44,430 nucleotides of DNA from an uncultured Spirochaetaceae bacterium (GCA_902783155.1 CACZPR010000097.1:1-44430); one strand, 5' to 3'. Shown: positions 25,901 to 33,815, counted from the stretch's first letter. The notes: generated from the sequence alone by a model not told the origin. Made by a program: numbers and translations.

Positions 25901-26667
25901 TTGACGACCTGATTGACAAGGAATGTATGCAGGACAGCGAGTTTGCGGAACAGATTCGCGTGGAGCTTGCTAGAACCCAGGACGGCGAGGACATCGGTCT
26001 TTTTGTAAAGAACATCGAAAACGTTCAGGGCGACGAGCGTGACATAATCATTTTCTCAATCGGATATGCAAAAAATGCGAGCGGAAAATTTATCCAGAAC
26101 TTTGGTTGGCTTAACCAGGCCGGCGGAGAAAACAGACTCAATGTTGCAATCAGCCGCGCAAAGAAAAAGGTCCACATAGTGACAAGCTTTGAGCCGAACG
26201 AAATGAATGTCGAGAATGTAAAAAATCCGGGACCCGTAATCCTCCAGAAGTATCTGGAATATGCGGCGGCGGTCAGCACAAAAAACCGGAAACTTGCGAA
26301 GGACATTCTCCTTTCATTCTGCCCGGGACGTGGAGACAGCCAGAACGAGCGTGAGCATGACGGAAACTATCTTGACGATGTGGCACAGTCACTTGGCGAG
26401 GAAGGATTCGAGTTTGAGCGTGACCTTGGAATTGGCGGCTACAGCATTGACTTTGCAATCAAAAAGAACGGACGCTATGTGCTCGGCATTGAATGTGACA
26501 GCGGACTCTACAGACGAAGCTCCAGCGCAAGGGACAGGGACTACCACAGGCAGAAATATCTTGAAAGCCGCGGATGGAAGCTGCTCCGGATATGGTCGCC
26601 GTCATGGTGGAAGGACAAGGCCTCTGTCGTCCAGATGATAAGCGACGCATACGACACGGCCGAGTAA
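22984..26667 (+). CDS. HRDC - DUF4011-like - SF1 helicase - PD-(D/E)XK nuclease fusion
   Basis: A 1227-residue protein. Residues ~1-75 look like an HRDC domain, a nucleic-acid-binding module of RecQ and RNase D, ending in SIPGVGKSFIENYGEQFL. A DUF4011-like region (LEKKLININRRNHLL, ~95-115) leads into the helicase: Walker A GPPGTGKSQT at 383-392, Walker B LLVFDEASQM near 805, motif III VAGDQKQLRPS near 831, and NVAISRAKKKV near 1054. The last ~90 residues match the MTES_1575-type nuclease fold, with SIDFAI, GIECDSG and RDRDYHRQKYLESRGW. GGGAG lies 7 bases before the ATG. Related helicase-nuclease proteins occur in DNA repair and in phage defence; its place behind murD does not decide between them. 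Confidence 0.88.
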   Translation: MDELYNELLNLRQHIKDTAETERVPTVCTDDVLRAIAEMEPVKLSDFDSIPGVGKSFIENYGEQFLRVINKYLRRTQSSGFTKVTITKNVQETLKELEKKLININRRNHLLYMPKLQSKYAVDLFSPDYDARDIILGTGRKIEVANLKNESQLKKITALLRSNNRLVRDKGQNDLFIAYPFVKGKLTGENFEVRAPLALFPVTEERTPSSIKLSLDRSRDILYNTTLILAYFKTNNLNQTLPPDEIEDTAKETFFESIKVFYKNADLEIQLEESENELHPFVDYTADTFPEFQSGQLFLDNSIVIGTFPICSSSIQKDFQKIVEEGSINTLLNDLLADSDDAPPSTDENQILENNITYINDMNSSQEKVLNTVQVADELVMEGPPGTGKSQTITSLISQAALNGQTVLMVSEKKTALDVVYSRLGDLSRFAIVIDDVNDKNLFYSQMANIISQNESGQAEIKSSQNLSAEIDTQIDSLERIAKELYTVDKFGIEPYRLYLNCPHKNFSNTEEFEKEKLFEREVPSPLLDYNYETLVKCSKTFTDEDLVAKADEYTSLEKEFPWMKNLRDTLTDFDEQRMNEKWLPLKNEIEILNRKNAIARLFSGGKTRSAVKQFVETFFDANTKANRNLLLKNSDDFTSGIERYGRYHALKPAYTALSPEEKNYFTAMKAVQRQCANSLSEANREVKDFVLYRHLMDFETTHRTTLMNISNFPATIRSISEDIQKKRKITRENLERKLFESLAMLTQSKRHNDIQRAVESKRRMSVNKFINKFDFELFKSIKVWLLTPEVVSEIIPLQIGVFDLLVFDEASQMYVEKGLPSILRAKKVVVAGDQKQLRPSSLGTGRMAIDEDSLDEDEEISAALEEESLLDLAKYRYPDTLLNFHYRSKYEELIAFSNYAFYGGQLYVSPNIAEPETPPIEVHKMSGAVWDKRRNQKEAEYIVGLLKDIFANRKENETIGIITFNTSQRDLIDDLIDKECMQDSEFAEQIRVELARTQDGEDIGLFVKNIENVQGDERDIIIFSIGYAKNASGKFIQNFGWLNQAGGENRLNVAISRAKKKVHIVTSFEPNEMNVENVKNPGPVILQKYLEYAAAVSTKNRKLAKDILLSFCPGRGDSQNEREHDGNYLDDVAQSLGEEGFEFERDLGIGGYSIDFAIKKNGRYVLGIECDSGLYRRSSSARDRDYHRQKYLESRGWKLLRIWSPSWWKDKASVVQMISDAYDTAE

Positions 26668-26676
26668 AAACTATTT

Positions 26677-27531
26677 TCAAGAAGCAAAGACCGCCATCCG
26701 TTTTAGATAGTCAACAGACTTTTCCAATGCGGCGACGGTCTTTGTTTCAAGGACACATCTTGCGTTGCATGATTTTGCAAGTCGCAGACGTTCGGCAATA
26801 TCAATTTCTCCGTCGCCGAGAGCAAGATGGTTTTTCGGTGGATTTTCCGAACCGTCGTGGATATGGAAATGGATGAGCCTGTCAACGTGGTCCATTATAA
26901 ATGGGACATCAATTTCACGTACAGCTTTCGAGTGTCCAATGTCCCATGTCAACGCAAACGAAGGACTTTCAAGAAGCATTTCAACCGCACGTTTTTCATA
27001 GTCCATAAATCCGTCAGTATTTTCCACAACAATTTTTATATCCGCACCGCCAATCCATTCTTCGCATTTTGTTTTAAATCTCCTAAAGGAATTTATGTAG
27101 GTCTCAAAATCGTGCTCATACATGCGAACTTTTCTGTCCGGCAGGGTGATGTAGATTCCATGGTTCATGTGCATGTTCAAAGTCAAAGGCTGATTTTTGT
27201 TCCCATATTTTTTGCAGAGGGGAACAAGTTTTTTTGCAACATCAATTGTCCGCCTCACAGTTTCAAGATAGGCATCCGACACAAGGTTGTTGAAATCCGC
27301 AATGTTCAAATTTTCATCCAGATGGATTGTGAAATAAATTTTTTTTCGCTCCCCTTCCTCCAGAAGAAAATCAGTCCGCTCCAGCTGCTCCAATTGATAT
27401 TCCGGGAAATTCATGTTCAGTTCAATGAAATCAAGATTCAGCCTTGAACACAGATTGATGTTGTCCAAAAGCGTTTTATTTTCAATCAGCGTTGGCATTC
27501 CGAACTGCATTTTTGTTTCGCATCCATCCAT
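26677..27531 (-). CDS. TIM-barrel sugar phosphate isomerase/epimerase-like protein
   Basis: About 284 residues. ATG 27531 is chosen because GGAG lies 8 bases upstream; the frame also has ATG 27549. The xylose-isomerase-like or AP-endonuclease-2-like barrel is recognisable from LDFIELNMNFPE, LNMHMNHGI, KIVVENTDGF, LTWDIGHSKA and IHFHIHDGSE, with the expected metal ligands Glu, Asp, His, His and Glu. Members isomerise sugars or act on AP sites; the specific substrate cannot be read from the sequence. It lies 24 bases behind a GNAT acetyltransferase gene, probably in one transcript. Confidence 0.85.
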   Translation of the reverse strand: MDGCETKMQFGMPTLIENKTLLDNINLCSRLNLDFIELNMNFPEYQLEQLERTDFLLEEGERKKIYFTIHLDENLNIADFNNLVSDAYLETVRRTIDVAKKLVPLCKKYGNKNQPLTLNMHMNHGIYITLPDRKVRMYEHDFETYINSFRRFKTKCEEWIGGADIKIVVENTDGFMDYEKRAVEMLLESPSFALTWDIGHSKAVREIDVPFIMDHVDRLIHFHIHDGSENPPKNHLALGDGEIDIAERLRLAKSCNARCVLETKTVAALEKSVDYLKRMAVFAS

Positions 27532-27555
27532 AGTTTTTTCTCCAAACATTAAAAC

Positions 27556-28323
27556 CTATTTGCTCAAAGCATCCACCGCCTCAATCGATTTTGCCGACAG
27601 CTCGACCCATGCGGGAATGAATCCACTTTTCACGGCGTTTCTCACTGAACGGATATTTGACCAGGCCGAACAGTAAAACGGAACCTTGCCGCGCTTTAAA
27701 ATCTCTTTTGCAAGTGAACTTGTCAATGCCGATGCAATTCCTTTTCTTCTATATTCCGGAAGAACGTCCACACCAATCTGCCACATATCGTCACAGTCTG
27801 CGGAACATGCGGCAAATCCAACAAGTTTTCCACCGTCATACGCACCAAGCCCCAGCACGTCCAGATTTTTTCTTTCCTCGCAGAGCGCGTTGCTCCATTC
27901 TGGAAGATAGAGATTTTCAAAATCCTTTTGCACAAGCAGACGGACTTCGTAGGGACAGTCCAAATCGGGAATGTGGTCCACATCGGGAAGATAGTATTCG
28001 GCCATGAAGCAAACCTTGTGTCCCTTTTCAACCAGGCGCTCGTTCAGCCAGTGCATGTCCGGAGTTTCAAAACAGTTGTAGAATCTGTACTTTCCGACAA
28101 ACTCGGATACGGTTGCAAAAATTTCATCCGTCGCGGCAGCCACGACATTGTTCCCATAGGAAACCAGATTGCATGCGATTGGTTCCTTGTAATATTTCCT
28201 GACATTTTTTCCGGGACGGCGAGGGACTACAATATTTTTATCCGACAAAAAATCCGTGGCAAGACATCCAATGTCCTCCGCCGACTGACGCATCGCAATT
28301 TCCAAAATCTCTTTATTAGTCAA
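27556..28323 (-). CDS. GNAT-family N-acetyltransferase
   Basis: About 255 residues from a TTG at 28323, which has AAAGGAG 9 bases upstream; ATG 28293 is an alternative. The upstream open frame to 28536 runs through a large inverted repeat and is not thought to be translated. The C-terminal half is a GNAT fold: KLVGFAACSAD, IGVDVLPEYRRKGIA (the acetyl-CoA pyrophosphate loop RRKGIA) and CSAWSNIRSVRNAVKSGF. The N-terminal ~110 residues form a separate domain. The acceptor is unknown. The TIM-barrel gene follows in the same direction. Confidence 0.85.
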   Translation of the reverse strand: MTNKEILEIAMRQSAEDIGCLATDFLSDKNIVVPRRPGKNVRKYYKEPIACNLVSYGNNVVAAATDEIFATVSEFVGKYRFYNCFETPDMHWLNERLVEKGHKVCFMAEYYLPDVDHIPDLDCPYEVRLLVQKDFENLYLPEWSNALCEERKNLDVLGLGAYDGGKLVGFAACSADCDDMWQIGVDVLPEYRRKGIASALTSSLAKEILKRGKVPFYCSAWSNIRSVRNAVKSGFIPAWVELSAKSIEAVDALSK

Positions 28324-28407
28324 TGATAAAATCTCCTTTCTTTTATCAGCTTCAATAAAAGGAATATACAGGATTTTGTAAAAATTTTCCACAAAGTATA
28401 TTTGGCA

Positions 28408-28516
28408 GGGCTTCAGCATGATAGAAACGATGGATTTGTGCAACACAGGAGGGGGACGCGTCAACTGGGACCCGCTCATGTGTTGCATTTTATCTATAGT
28501 TTTCATGCTGAAGCCC
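28408..28516. repeat. 109-bp imperfect dyad between divergent genes
   Basis: Outer arms of 14 perfectly matching bases (GGGCTTCAGCATGA at 28408-28421 and its complement at 28503-28516) and inner arms of 9 (TGCAACACA at 28439-28447 with 28479-28487) share one centre near 28462. The stretches between are partly complementary, and the core contains the palindrome GACGCGTC. It lies in the 250-base gap between the GNAT gene and the gene at 28574. It could be a MITE-like element, a structured leader or a protein-binding site. Confidence 0.75.
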
Positions 28517-28557
28517 AGGCAGATTTGCCACACCACCTTTTAACTTTTGTCGCTCTG

Positions 28558-28566
28558 TGATATAAT
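28558..28566 (+). promoter_or_regulatory. Extended -10 promoter abutting the 28574 gene
   Basis: TGATATAAT is an extended -10 with a consensus hexamer at 28561-28566, 7 bases before ATG 28574. The -35 is poor (TTTTAA region, 28538-28543), as is common with extended -10 promoters. The predicted start is at or next to the ATG. Confidence 0.55.
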
Positions 28567-28573
28567 GTTTGGC

Positions 28574-29362
28574 ATGACTAAGACTACTCTTGTTGCCGGA
28601 AAAGATATGCCGGCCTGCACTAAATTTGCTGACACACTGGCCCAGTCGGGTAGGCGTGTCGTTGCCTGCGGTGACTATGAAGATATAAAGGACGAATCCG
28701 GAACTACGGAGCGGCAGCAGAAACTTATGGACATGGCATCAGGAGTTTCCACCGTTCAATGGAACAGAGGCTCCCCCATTTCCGCAAGGACCCTGATTTT
28801 GAATGCGGAAAGCGTTTTCAAGACACTGGACGAGGTGGTTCTCTATTTTGACGAAGAGCTGTACGCATCCCGCGCAAACCAGGTTGATTTACAGGAATGT
28901 TCAAGGGGCTCCAACGAAATGGTACTTTCATACCAGTATCTCACCCTGGAGGCACTCAACAGATTCAGGGCAAGAAAGACAGAAGAAAATCCGGGAACCC
29001 TAATCTATCTTTTAAAGGAGGGTCCTTCGGCTGCTGATGCCGTGCGCGCTCCATCATTAAGAAACGGTGCATACTCAATCGCCTCACCTGTCGTTGCCGC
29101 AGCGGCCACATCGTTCATGGCATTTGCGGAAAACATTGCGGCAATCTACGGGGACCTGCCATATCTGAACGTGCTTATGATTCGCGGAGACAAATCCATG
29201 GACATTGTTGCAAACGAGGCATCCCTTGCAAAATGGCTTGTCTATTATACGGACAGCTACTTTGAGCAGAAGGCAAGGAAAAACATAAAGACATCCCTGA
29301 ACTGGGTCCGTCCGGGAACAAAGCTCCAGGGCAACGGATTTTCCATTTTCGGCAAAAGGTAG
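28574..29362 (+). CDS. Rossmann-like (SDR-related?) protein of unknown function
   Basis: About 262 residues. ATG 28574 is preferred because the -10 box ends at 28566 and overlaps the alternative ATG at 28565. The opening TTLVAGKDMPACTKFADTLAQSGRRVVACG looks like a first beta-alpha-beta unit of a nucleotide-binding fold, with GK in place of the usual glycine-rich loop. The segment ALNRFRARKTEENPGTLIYLL resembles the middle of a short-chain dehydrogenase, but the YxxxK catalytic pair is not evident. The C-terminus is basic. It is followed 9 bases later by an MgtC-like gene, which suggests cotranscription. The role is unknown. Confidence 0.75.
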   Translation: MTKTTLVAGKDMPACTKFADTLAQSGRRVVACGDYEDIKDESGTTERQQKLMDMASGVSTVQWNRGSPISARTLILNAESVFKTLDEVVLYFDEELYASRANQVDLQECSRGSNEMVLSYQYLTLEALNRFRARKTEENPGTLIYLLKEGPSAADAVRAPSLRNGAYSIASPVVAAAATSFMAFAENIAAIYGDLPYLNVLMIRGDKSMDIVANEASLAKWLVYYTDSYFEQKARKNIKTSLNWVRPGTKLQGNGFSIFGKR

Positions 29363-29371
29363 GACAGCGGC

Positions 29372-30061
29372 TTGGGGACTCTGAATTTTACTGTTGACTG
29401 GAATTTTATTCTGGACTGCACAATAAAGATTGTTGCAAGCGTTGTCTGCGGATTTGTGCTGGGCATGGAAAGAAAAAGCCGGAACCAGGCCGTGGGAATA
29501 AGGACGCTGATTTTGATTTGCGTTTCATCAACACTGCTCTCGATTCTCTCAATCTACATTCCGAGCATATCGCAAAAGACTGCGGACTCGACAAGAGTAA
29601 TTGCAGGAGTTGTAAGCGGCATTGGATTTTTGGGCGGTGGAGCTATACTACGGCAGGGCATGAACATCAAGGGACTTACATCGGCTGCCATAATCTGGAC
29701 CGCGGCGGCAATGGGGCTTGCGTTGGGTGCGGGTCTTTATCTACAGACATTGATTGTGCTTGCGATTGTCGAGCTGACTTTGATTCTGGTTGAAAAACTG
29801 GAGCACAAATTTTTTCCCGAAATCAACAAAAAGGGACTGCACCTTGTTTTTGAAAACGCGCCTGTCGATATGGACAGAATCAAAAAAACTCTGGAGACCA
29901 GCGGAATAAAAATCTACGACCAGAACATGACAAGGGACCTGACGCGCAGCACATTGATTCTGCACTACTCAATCAACCTTTCGAGCATGAAAGACTTGGA
30001 GCCTCTTGTCCAAAAACTACAGACCATCGGGAAGCTGACAGAGTTTTCAATCACCGATTGA
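29372..30061 (+). CDS. MgtC/SapB-family membrane protein
   Basis: A 229-residue protein starting at TTG 29372, with AGGA 7 bases upstream and only 9 bases after the preceding stop. Four to five membrane segments in the first ~140 residues carry the family signatures FVLGMERKSRNQAVGIRT, GIGFLGGGAIL and GLTSAAIIWTAAAMGLALGAG. A C-terminal ACT-like soluble domain follows (~140-229). MgtC proteins help bacteria cope with low magnesium and, in some species, affect ATP synthase; whether that applies here is not known. It converges with the gene ending at 30078. Confidence 0.9.
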   Translation: MGTLNFTVDWNFILDCTIKIVASVVCGFVLGMERKSRNQAVGIRTLILICVSSTLLSILSIYIPSISQKTADSTRVIAGVVSGIGFLGGGAILRQGMNIKGLTSAAIIWTAAAMGLALGAGLYLQTLIVLAIVELTLILVEKLEHKFFPEINKKGLHLVFENAPVDMDRIKKTLETSGIKIYDQNMTRDLTRSTLILHYSINLSSMKDLEPLVQKLQTIGKLTEFSITD

Positions 30062-30077
30062 CCCGGCAACAAAAATT

Positions 30078-30644
30078 TTATTTGGTCTTCATTCCGTAAC
30101 CAAATTTGTATGTGCCGCCGACAAAAAGATTTGGAATCACCGAGCCAAAGACCGTTATGATTACGGATGTATTTGGATCGTCACTCTCGATGTACGCCGG
30201 ATACCAGTCGATTCCAACCCTGAACGCAAGGCTGCTTGAAAATTCGTTTTTAATTGGAATAACGTCAAAGTCCCAGTTCAATCCGATATATGGGGAGCAG
30301 CCCTCAACGCCGGGGAAAAAAATTATGCCGCCCATAACGCATCCATTGTAAAAACAAAAACCAAGATATGGATTGAACGAAAGTCCGAAAGCATATCTGT
30401 CGGATGTTTTCAGCCACGACTCGCGGAACATAAATCCAATGCGCCCGCCCACTCTGTTGTCTTTGGCAGTAATGTCCACGCCAAGGTCGGTGCAGTTTGA
30501 AAAATTAAGGAGCCTTGTTCCAACGGTGTCGGAAAGGTTGATTTCAAAACGGAGGTCCTCATCAATCGCCTCATCAGAAAATCCAAAGCCCGCAACCAAA
30601 AAAGAAAAAAATAACGCCGCAACAATTTTTTTTGCAAATCCCAT
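30078..30644 (-). CDS. Exported, probably outer-membrane, protein
   Basis: A 188-residue protein. ATG 30644 is chosen because GAGG lies 6 bases upstream; a GTG at 30656 is also in frame. The signal peptide is about 22 residues long and ends in GFGFS. The mature protein is made of alternating, aromatic and glycine-rich strands (GRIGFMFRESWL, AFGLSFNPYLGFCFY, AFRVGIDWYP) and ends in FVGGTYKFGYGMKTK, a beta-barrel-like pattern. The family is not recognised. Confidence 0.75.
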   Translation of the reverse strand: MGFAKKIVAALFFSFLVAGFGFSDEAIDEDLRFEINLSDTVGTRLLNFSNCTDLGVDITAKDNRVGGRIGFMFRESWLKTSDRYAFGLSFNPYLGFCFYNGCVMGGIIFFPGVEGCSPYIGLNWDFDVIPIKNEFSSSLAFRVGIDWYPAYIESDDPNTSVIITVFGSVIPNLFVGGTYKFGYGMKTK

Positions 30645-30711
30645 AAGAATCCTCACGGAAATGGTACACCAATGCCGTTAAAAAGTCGAGACCCGAAACC
30701 GGTTTACTCTA

Positions 30712-30740
30712 TTGAAGAAAAATCGATTTACGTTTATTTT
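30712..30740 (+). promoter_or_regulatory. Promoter abutting arfB
   Basis: TTGAAG (30712-30717), a 17-base spacer and TATTTT (30735-30740), then 6 bases (TATGGA) before ATG 30747. The predicted start coincides with the ATG. Confidence 0.5.
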
Positions 30741-30746
30741 TATGGA

Positions 30747-31169
30747 ATGAATCTGGAAGAACTTAGAAAATCGATTGAGGAAAACATCAGCTTCACATTC
30801 GCAAGGAGCGGCGGCAACGGTGGACAGAATGTCAACAAGGTGAACACGAAGGTCCATGGAATGCTTCCGGTCAACACAATCCGTGGACTGGACGAAAAGG
30901 AAATGACGGCCGTTCTGAAAAAGCTGGACGGAAAAATCAACAGCGAAAAAAATATCTGCATAGACGTGGACGACGAGCGGCACCAGGAATCCAACAGAAG
31001 GATTGCGGTGGACAGGCTTGAAAGCTGGATTAGAAACGCAGCATACATAAGGCCAAAAAGAAAAAAAACAAAACCGACCGCGGCATCCAGGGAAAAGCGT
31101 CTTGCGGGAAAAAAGATTCGGAGCCTTATAAAAAAGAACCGGGCCGCAAACAGGTCAATTGATTTTTAA
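30747..31169 (+). CDS. arfB: Alternative ribosome-rescue factor (peptidyl-tRNA hydrolase)
   Basis: A 140-residue protein from ATG 30747; the frame is open to 30672 but the -10 box lies at 30735. SGGNGGQNVNKVNTKV holds the GGQ loop of class I release factors, which cleaves peptidyl-tRNA in the ribosome. There is no codon-recognition domain, and the C-terminus is a long basic tail (KRKKTKPTAASREKR onward). That is the layout of ArfB/YaeJ, whose tail enters the empty mRNA channel of stalled ribosomes. Length and order match the family. The next gene follows 18 bases later. Confidence 0.9.
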   Translation: MNLEELRKSIEENISFTFARSGGNGGQNVNKVNTKVHGMLPVNTIRGLDEKEMTAVLKKLDGKINSEKNICIDVDDERHQESNRRIAVDRLESWIRNAAYIRPKRKKTKPTAASREKRLAGKKIRSLIKKNRAANRSIDF

Positions 31170-31187
31170 TTTAACGGGAGGAAAAAT

Positions 31188-32141
31188 ATGGAGACAATTT
31201 TTGGAGCAATTTTTTGTGTGGCAATGATTGCGGTGGTCATAATCACGAGCAGGCTGAAAAAAAAGTCCATACAGAAAATCTACGAGCAGTTTCAGGAAAA
31301 GGATTTCGCCTACACACTTGTTTTTAAGAGCAACGAATGGGGACCGGGAACCGAAAAAATTATTCTGAACACCGGAAAGATTACGGAAAATTTTGACAGC
31401 GAAAAACTTGGGGCAGAAAATTTTAACGTGAGCGTGAAATCTGAAATCTCCGACGGAGCATCCAACACGATTGTTGAAAAAGAAAAAACTGTTCCGGTAA
31501 AAAGGGCGTATCTCTGCGACATCGACGGAAATGAAATCATCAGGTCAGATGAAGATTCCGACTCCGAGATTCCTTACGACGAGACAGGCAGCGCAACGCA
31601 CATCGCACTGGAAATTGAAAGCTCTTCCGGCGACGCATTTTCAAGTCCGTTCATCTATGACCCGGCGGAAAAGTGCATAAGGTGGAAAAAAATCTATGAC
31701 TTTAAAATCGGGCACAGCCTTTTTGAAAATGACATGAGCGAATGCAGCGACTGGTTTTCTCCAGACGCACAAAAATTCCGTCCGCTGAAAAACACCGGCA
31801 CCCTGAATGCCTTCTCATACATCCCGGAAAATGTGAAGCCAAAGGAAAAATCCGCGCATCCACTTTTGGTTCTGATTCTTGGAGAAAAATCCCGGACCGA
31901 CATTCCGATGACCGTTCTTGAAAACTATCTTACACCTCTTGTGGCTGAAGAAATCCAGACGCGCCTTGGAGGACTTTTTGTTCTCTGCATGAAGTCCGAA
32001 TCCGAAAAAACACTTTCCCGCTTCGTCAAAAAAAATCGCGCAGTCAACAGGGACAGAATCACTTTGATTGACATTTCGGAAAGCGATGAAAAACTTCGGG
32101 AATGGATTAAAAATCTCGAAGAAAAAAATCAGGAAAATTAA
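31188..32141 (+). CDS. Membrane-anchored protein of unknown function
   Basis: A 317-residue protein with GGGAGG just before the ATG. One N-terminal membrane segment (about 4-21) is followed by a basic stretch and a large hydrophilic part. Residues ~220-300 (AFSYIPENV, HPLLVLILGEKS, GGLFVLCMK, RDRITLIDISESDEKLREWI) resemble the core of an alpha/beta hydrolase, but the catalytic serine motif is not evident, so it may be a degenerate relative. It lies between arfB and an acyl-ACP thioesterase gene, probably in the same transcript. Confidence 0.75.
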   Translation: METIFGAIFCVAMIAVVIITSRLKKKSIQKIYEQFQEKDFAYTLVFKSNEWGPGTEKIILNTGKITENFDSEKLGAENFNVSVKSEISDGASNTIVEKEKTVPVKRAYLCDIDGNEIIRSDEDSDSEIPYDETGSATHIALEIESSSGDAFSSPFIYDPAEKCIRWKKIYDFKIGHSLFENDMSECSDWFSPDAQKFRPLKNTGTLNAFSYIPENVKPKEKSAHPLLVLILGEKSRTDIPMTVLENYLTPLVAEEIQTRLGGLFVLCMKSESEKTLSRFVKKNRAVNRDRITLIDISESDEKLREWIKNLEEKNQEN

Positions 32142-32161
32142 AATAGAATTGGAGAAAAAAA

Positions 32162-32923
32162 ATGATTGAATTTAAAAACTGGCACGAGGATGATGGAATT
32201 GTTTTTCACTACGAGACGCAGATTAATTTTTCGCAGGCGGACATAAACGGAAACATCAGCCTGAACGAGCTTCTCAGAATCACGTCGGATGTTGCGGTGG
32301 AGGACTACAGGCAGCAGGGTCTTTCGCGCGAGTTTCTAAAAGAAAACGGTGTCGCAATCCTTGTTTCAAGGGTCGCGTTCCATTTCCACAAAATGCCAAG
32401 GGAAAACCAAAAGATTTCGGTGGTGACATGGGAAGAAAAACCTGAGGCGCTCCAACTGAAACGTGCGTACAGAATCAGCGACGAAAACGGAAACCTGCTT
32501 GTTGACGGACTGAGTTCATGGATTGTAGTGAACCTTGAGGCAAGGCGGATTATGCCCACGAAGGATTTCAAGCTCCACAAGCCGAACGACTACCAGAGGC
32601 AGGACGGGTGCATGAAGCCCGGAAAGATTTCCCTTCCCGACAATCTGGCCGAAGTTGATTCAAGAAAAATCCGTTTTTCAGATTTGGACTCCAACGGACA
32701 CACTACCAACTCGCGCTACGGAGCTTTCATTGCAGACGCACTTCCGGTCGAATACCGCGGCAGGCAGCCCAGCGATTTTAAAATCAACTATTCAAAGGAG
32801 GCCATGCTTGACGAGGACGTACACATTCTGAGCGCGGAAACCGAGGTTGACGGAAAGAAAAAACTGGTCTACGTAGGAAAAACGGACAAGGGAAATTCGT
32901 TCGAGGCGGAACTTTATTTTTAG
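32162..32923 (+). CDS. Acyl-ACP thioesterase
   Basis: A 253-residue protein with GGAG 8 bases before the ATG. Two hotdog domains are visible. The first begins HYETQINFSQADINGNISLNELLRITSD and includes SRVAFHFHKMPRENQKISVVTWEE. The second holds RFSDLDSNGHTTNSRY, the Asp/Asn/His region used in catalysis by FatA/FatB-type enzymes. It releases fatty acids from acyl carrier protein. It is the last gene of the arfB unit and faces gpmA across a terminator. Confidence 0.9.
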   Translation: MIEFKNWHEDDGIVFHYETQINFSQADINGNISLNELLRITSDVAVEDYRQQGLSREFLKENGVAILVSRVAFHFHKMPRENQKISVVTWEEKPEALQLKRAYRISDENGNLLVDGLSSWIVVNLEARRIMPTKDFKLHKPNDYQRQDGCMKPGKISLPDNLAEVDSRKIRFSDLDSNGHTTNSRYGAFIADALPVEYRGRQPSDFKINYSKEAMLDEDVHILSAETEVDGKKKLVYVGKTDKGNSFEAELYF

Positions 32924-32928
32924 CCCGC

Positions 32929-32969
32929 AAAAAAAAACACCGGCCAATCCACATTCGGACCGACCGGTG
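32929..32969 (-). terminator. Rho-independent terminator of gpmA
   Basis: CACCGG (32938-32943) pairs with CCGGTG (32964-32969), with partial pairing inside. On the minus strand the hairpin is followed by nine T (complement of 32929-32937). It ends gpmA; on the plus strand the hairpin follows the thioesterase gene but lacks an immediate T-run. Confidence 0.7.
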
Positions 32970-32988
32970 CATTTGTGCGCAGTGTTTT

Positions 32989-33735
32989 TTACTGCTTCTT
33001 TCCCTGGTTTGCAACAGCAGCCTGTTTTGCCGCGATTGCTTCCTGGTCTCCAAGGTAGTAGTGCTTGATTACGTTGAAGTTGTCGTCGAACTCGTAGACA
33101 AGCGGTGTTGCTGTCGGGATGTTCACTCCAAGGATTTCCTCCGGGGTCATCTTGTCCAGATAGTAGACGAGAGCGCGGAGTGAGTTTCCGTGGGCCGCGA
33201 TGATTACACGCTTTCCGGATTTCATTGCAGGCTTGATTTCCTCAAGGAAGTATGGAACGACACGCTGGATTGTTGTTTCCAGAGACTCGTTCTGCGGGAT
33301 GAAAGACGGGTCGATTTCGCGGTACATGTCCAGTTTCTTTGTTGACCTTTCGTCGTCATCGGCAAGAACCGGAGGCTTTACGTCAAAAGAGCGTCTCCAG
33401 ATTTTTACCTGGTCCTCACCGAACTTTGCGGCGGCATCAGCCTTGTTCTTTCCCTGGAGGTCTCCATAGTGACGCTCGTTCAGCTTCCATGTCTTGATTA
33501 CAGGCAGCCAGTTTCTGTCCATCTCGTCAAGGATTCCGTTCAGCGTATGGATTGCGCGCTTGAGATATGAAGTGTAGCAGACATCAAAGTCATAGCCCTC
33601 TTCCTTCAAAAGTTTTCCCGCGCTCTTTGCTTCCTCGCGTCCTTTTTCGCTAAGCTCAACATCTGTCCAGCCTGTGAAAAGATTCAACTTGTTCCACTCC
33701 GACTCTCCGTGGCGAACCAAAACCAACTTTGTCAT
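32989..33735 (-). CDS. gpmA: 2,3-bisphosphoglycerate-dependent phosphoglycerate mutase
   Basis: A 248-residue glycolytic enzyme that interconverts 3- and 2-phosphoglycerate. ATG 33735 is chosen because AGGAG lies 8 bases upstream and the length matches the family. [12 protein letters not shown] holds the phosphorylated histidine, [10 protein letters not shown] and [12 protein letters not shown] carry the other active-site residues, and [13 protein letters not shown] is conserved. A short extension rich in Ala, Gln and Lys ends the protein. Confidence 0.96.
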   Translation of the reverse strand: MTKLVLVRHGESEWNKLNLFTGWTDVELSEKGREEAKSAGKLLKEEGYDFDVCYTSYLKRAIHTLNGILDEMDRNWLPVIKTWKLNERHYGDLQGKNKADAAAKFGEDQVKIWRRSFDVKPPVLADDDERSTKKLDMYREIDPSFIPQNESLETTIQRVVPYFLEEIKPAMKSGKRVIIAAHGNSLRALVYYLDKMTPEEILGVNIPTATPLVYEFDDNFNVIKHYYLGDQEAIAAKQAAVANQGKKQ

Positions 33736-33815
33736 TTTGTACACTCCTAAATCTAATAGAAACAATGCCAAAGGCAAAAGCTTCTGGATTTGTTTTTTAA
33801 ACTATATCAAAAAAT

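Noticed and set aside
28324..28536. N-terminal extension of the GNAT protein to 326 residues
   Set aside because: The extension is encoded by the large inverted repeat and has no ribosome-binding site; AAAGGAG before TTG 28323 fits a start there.
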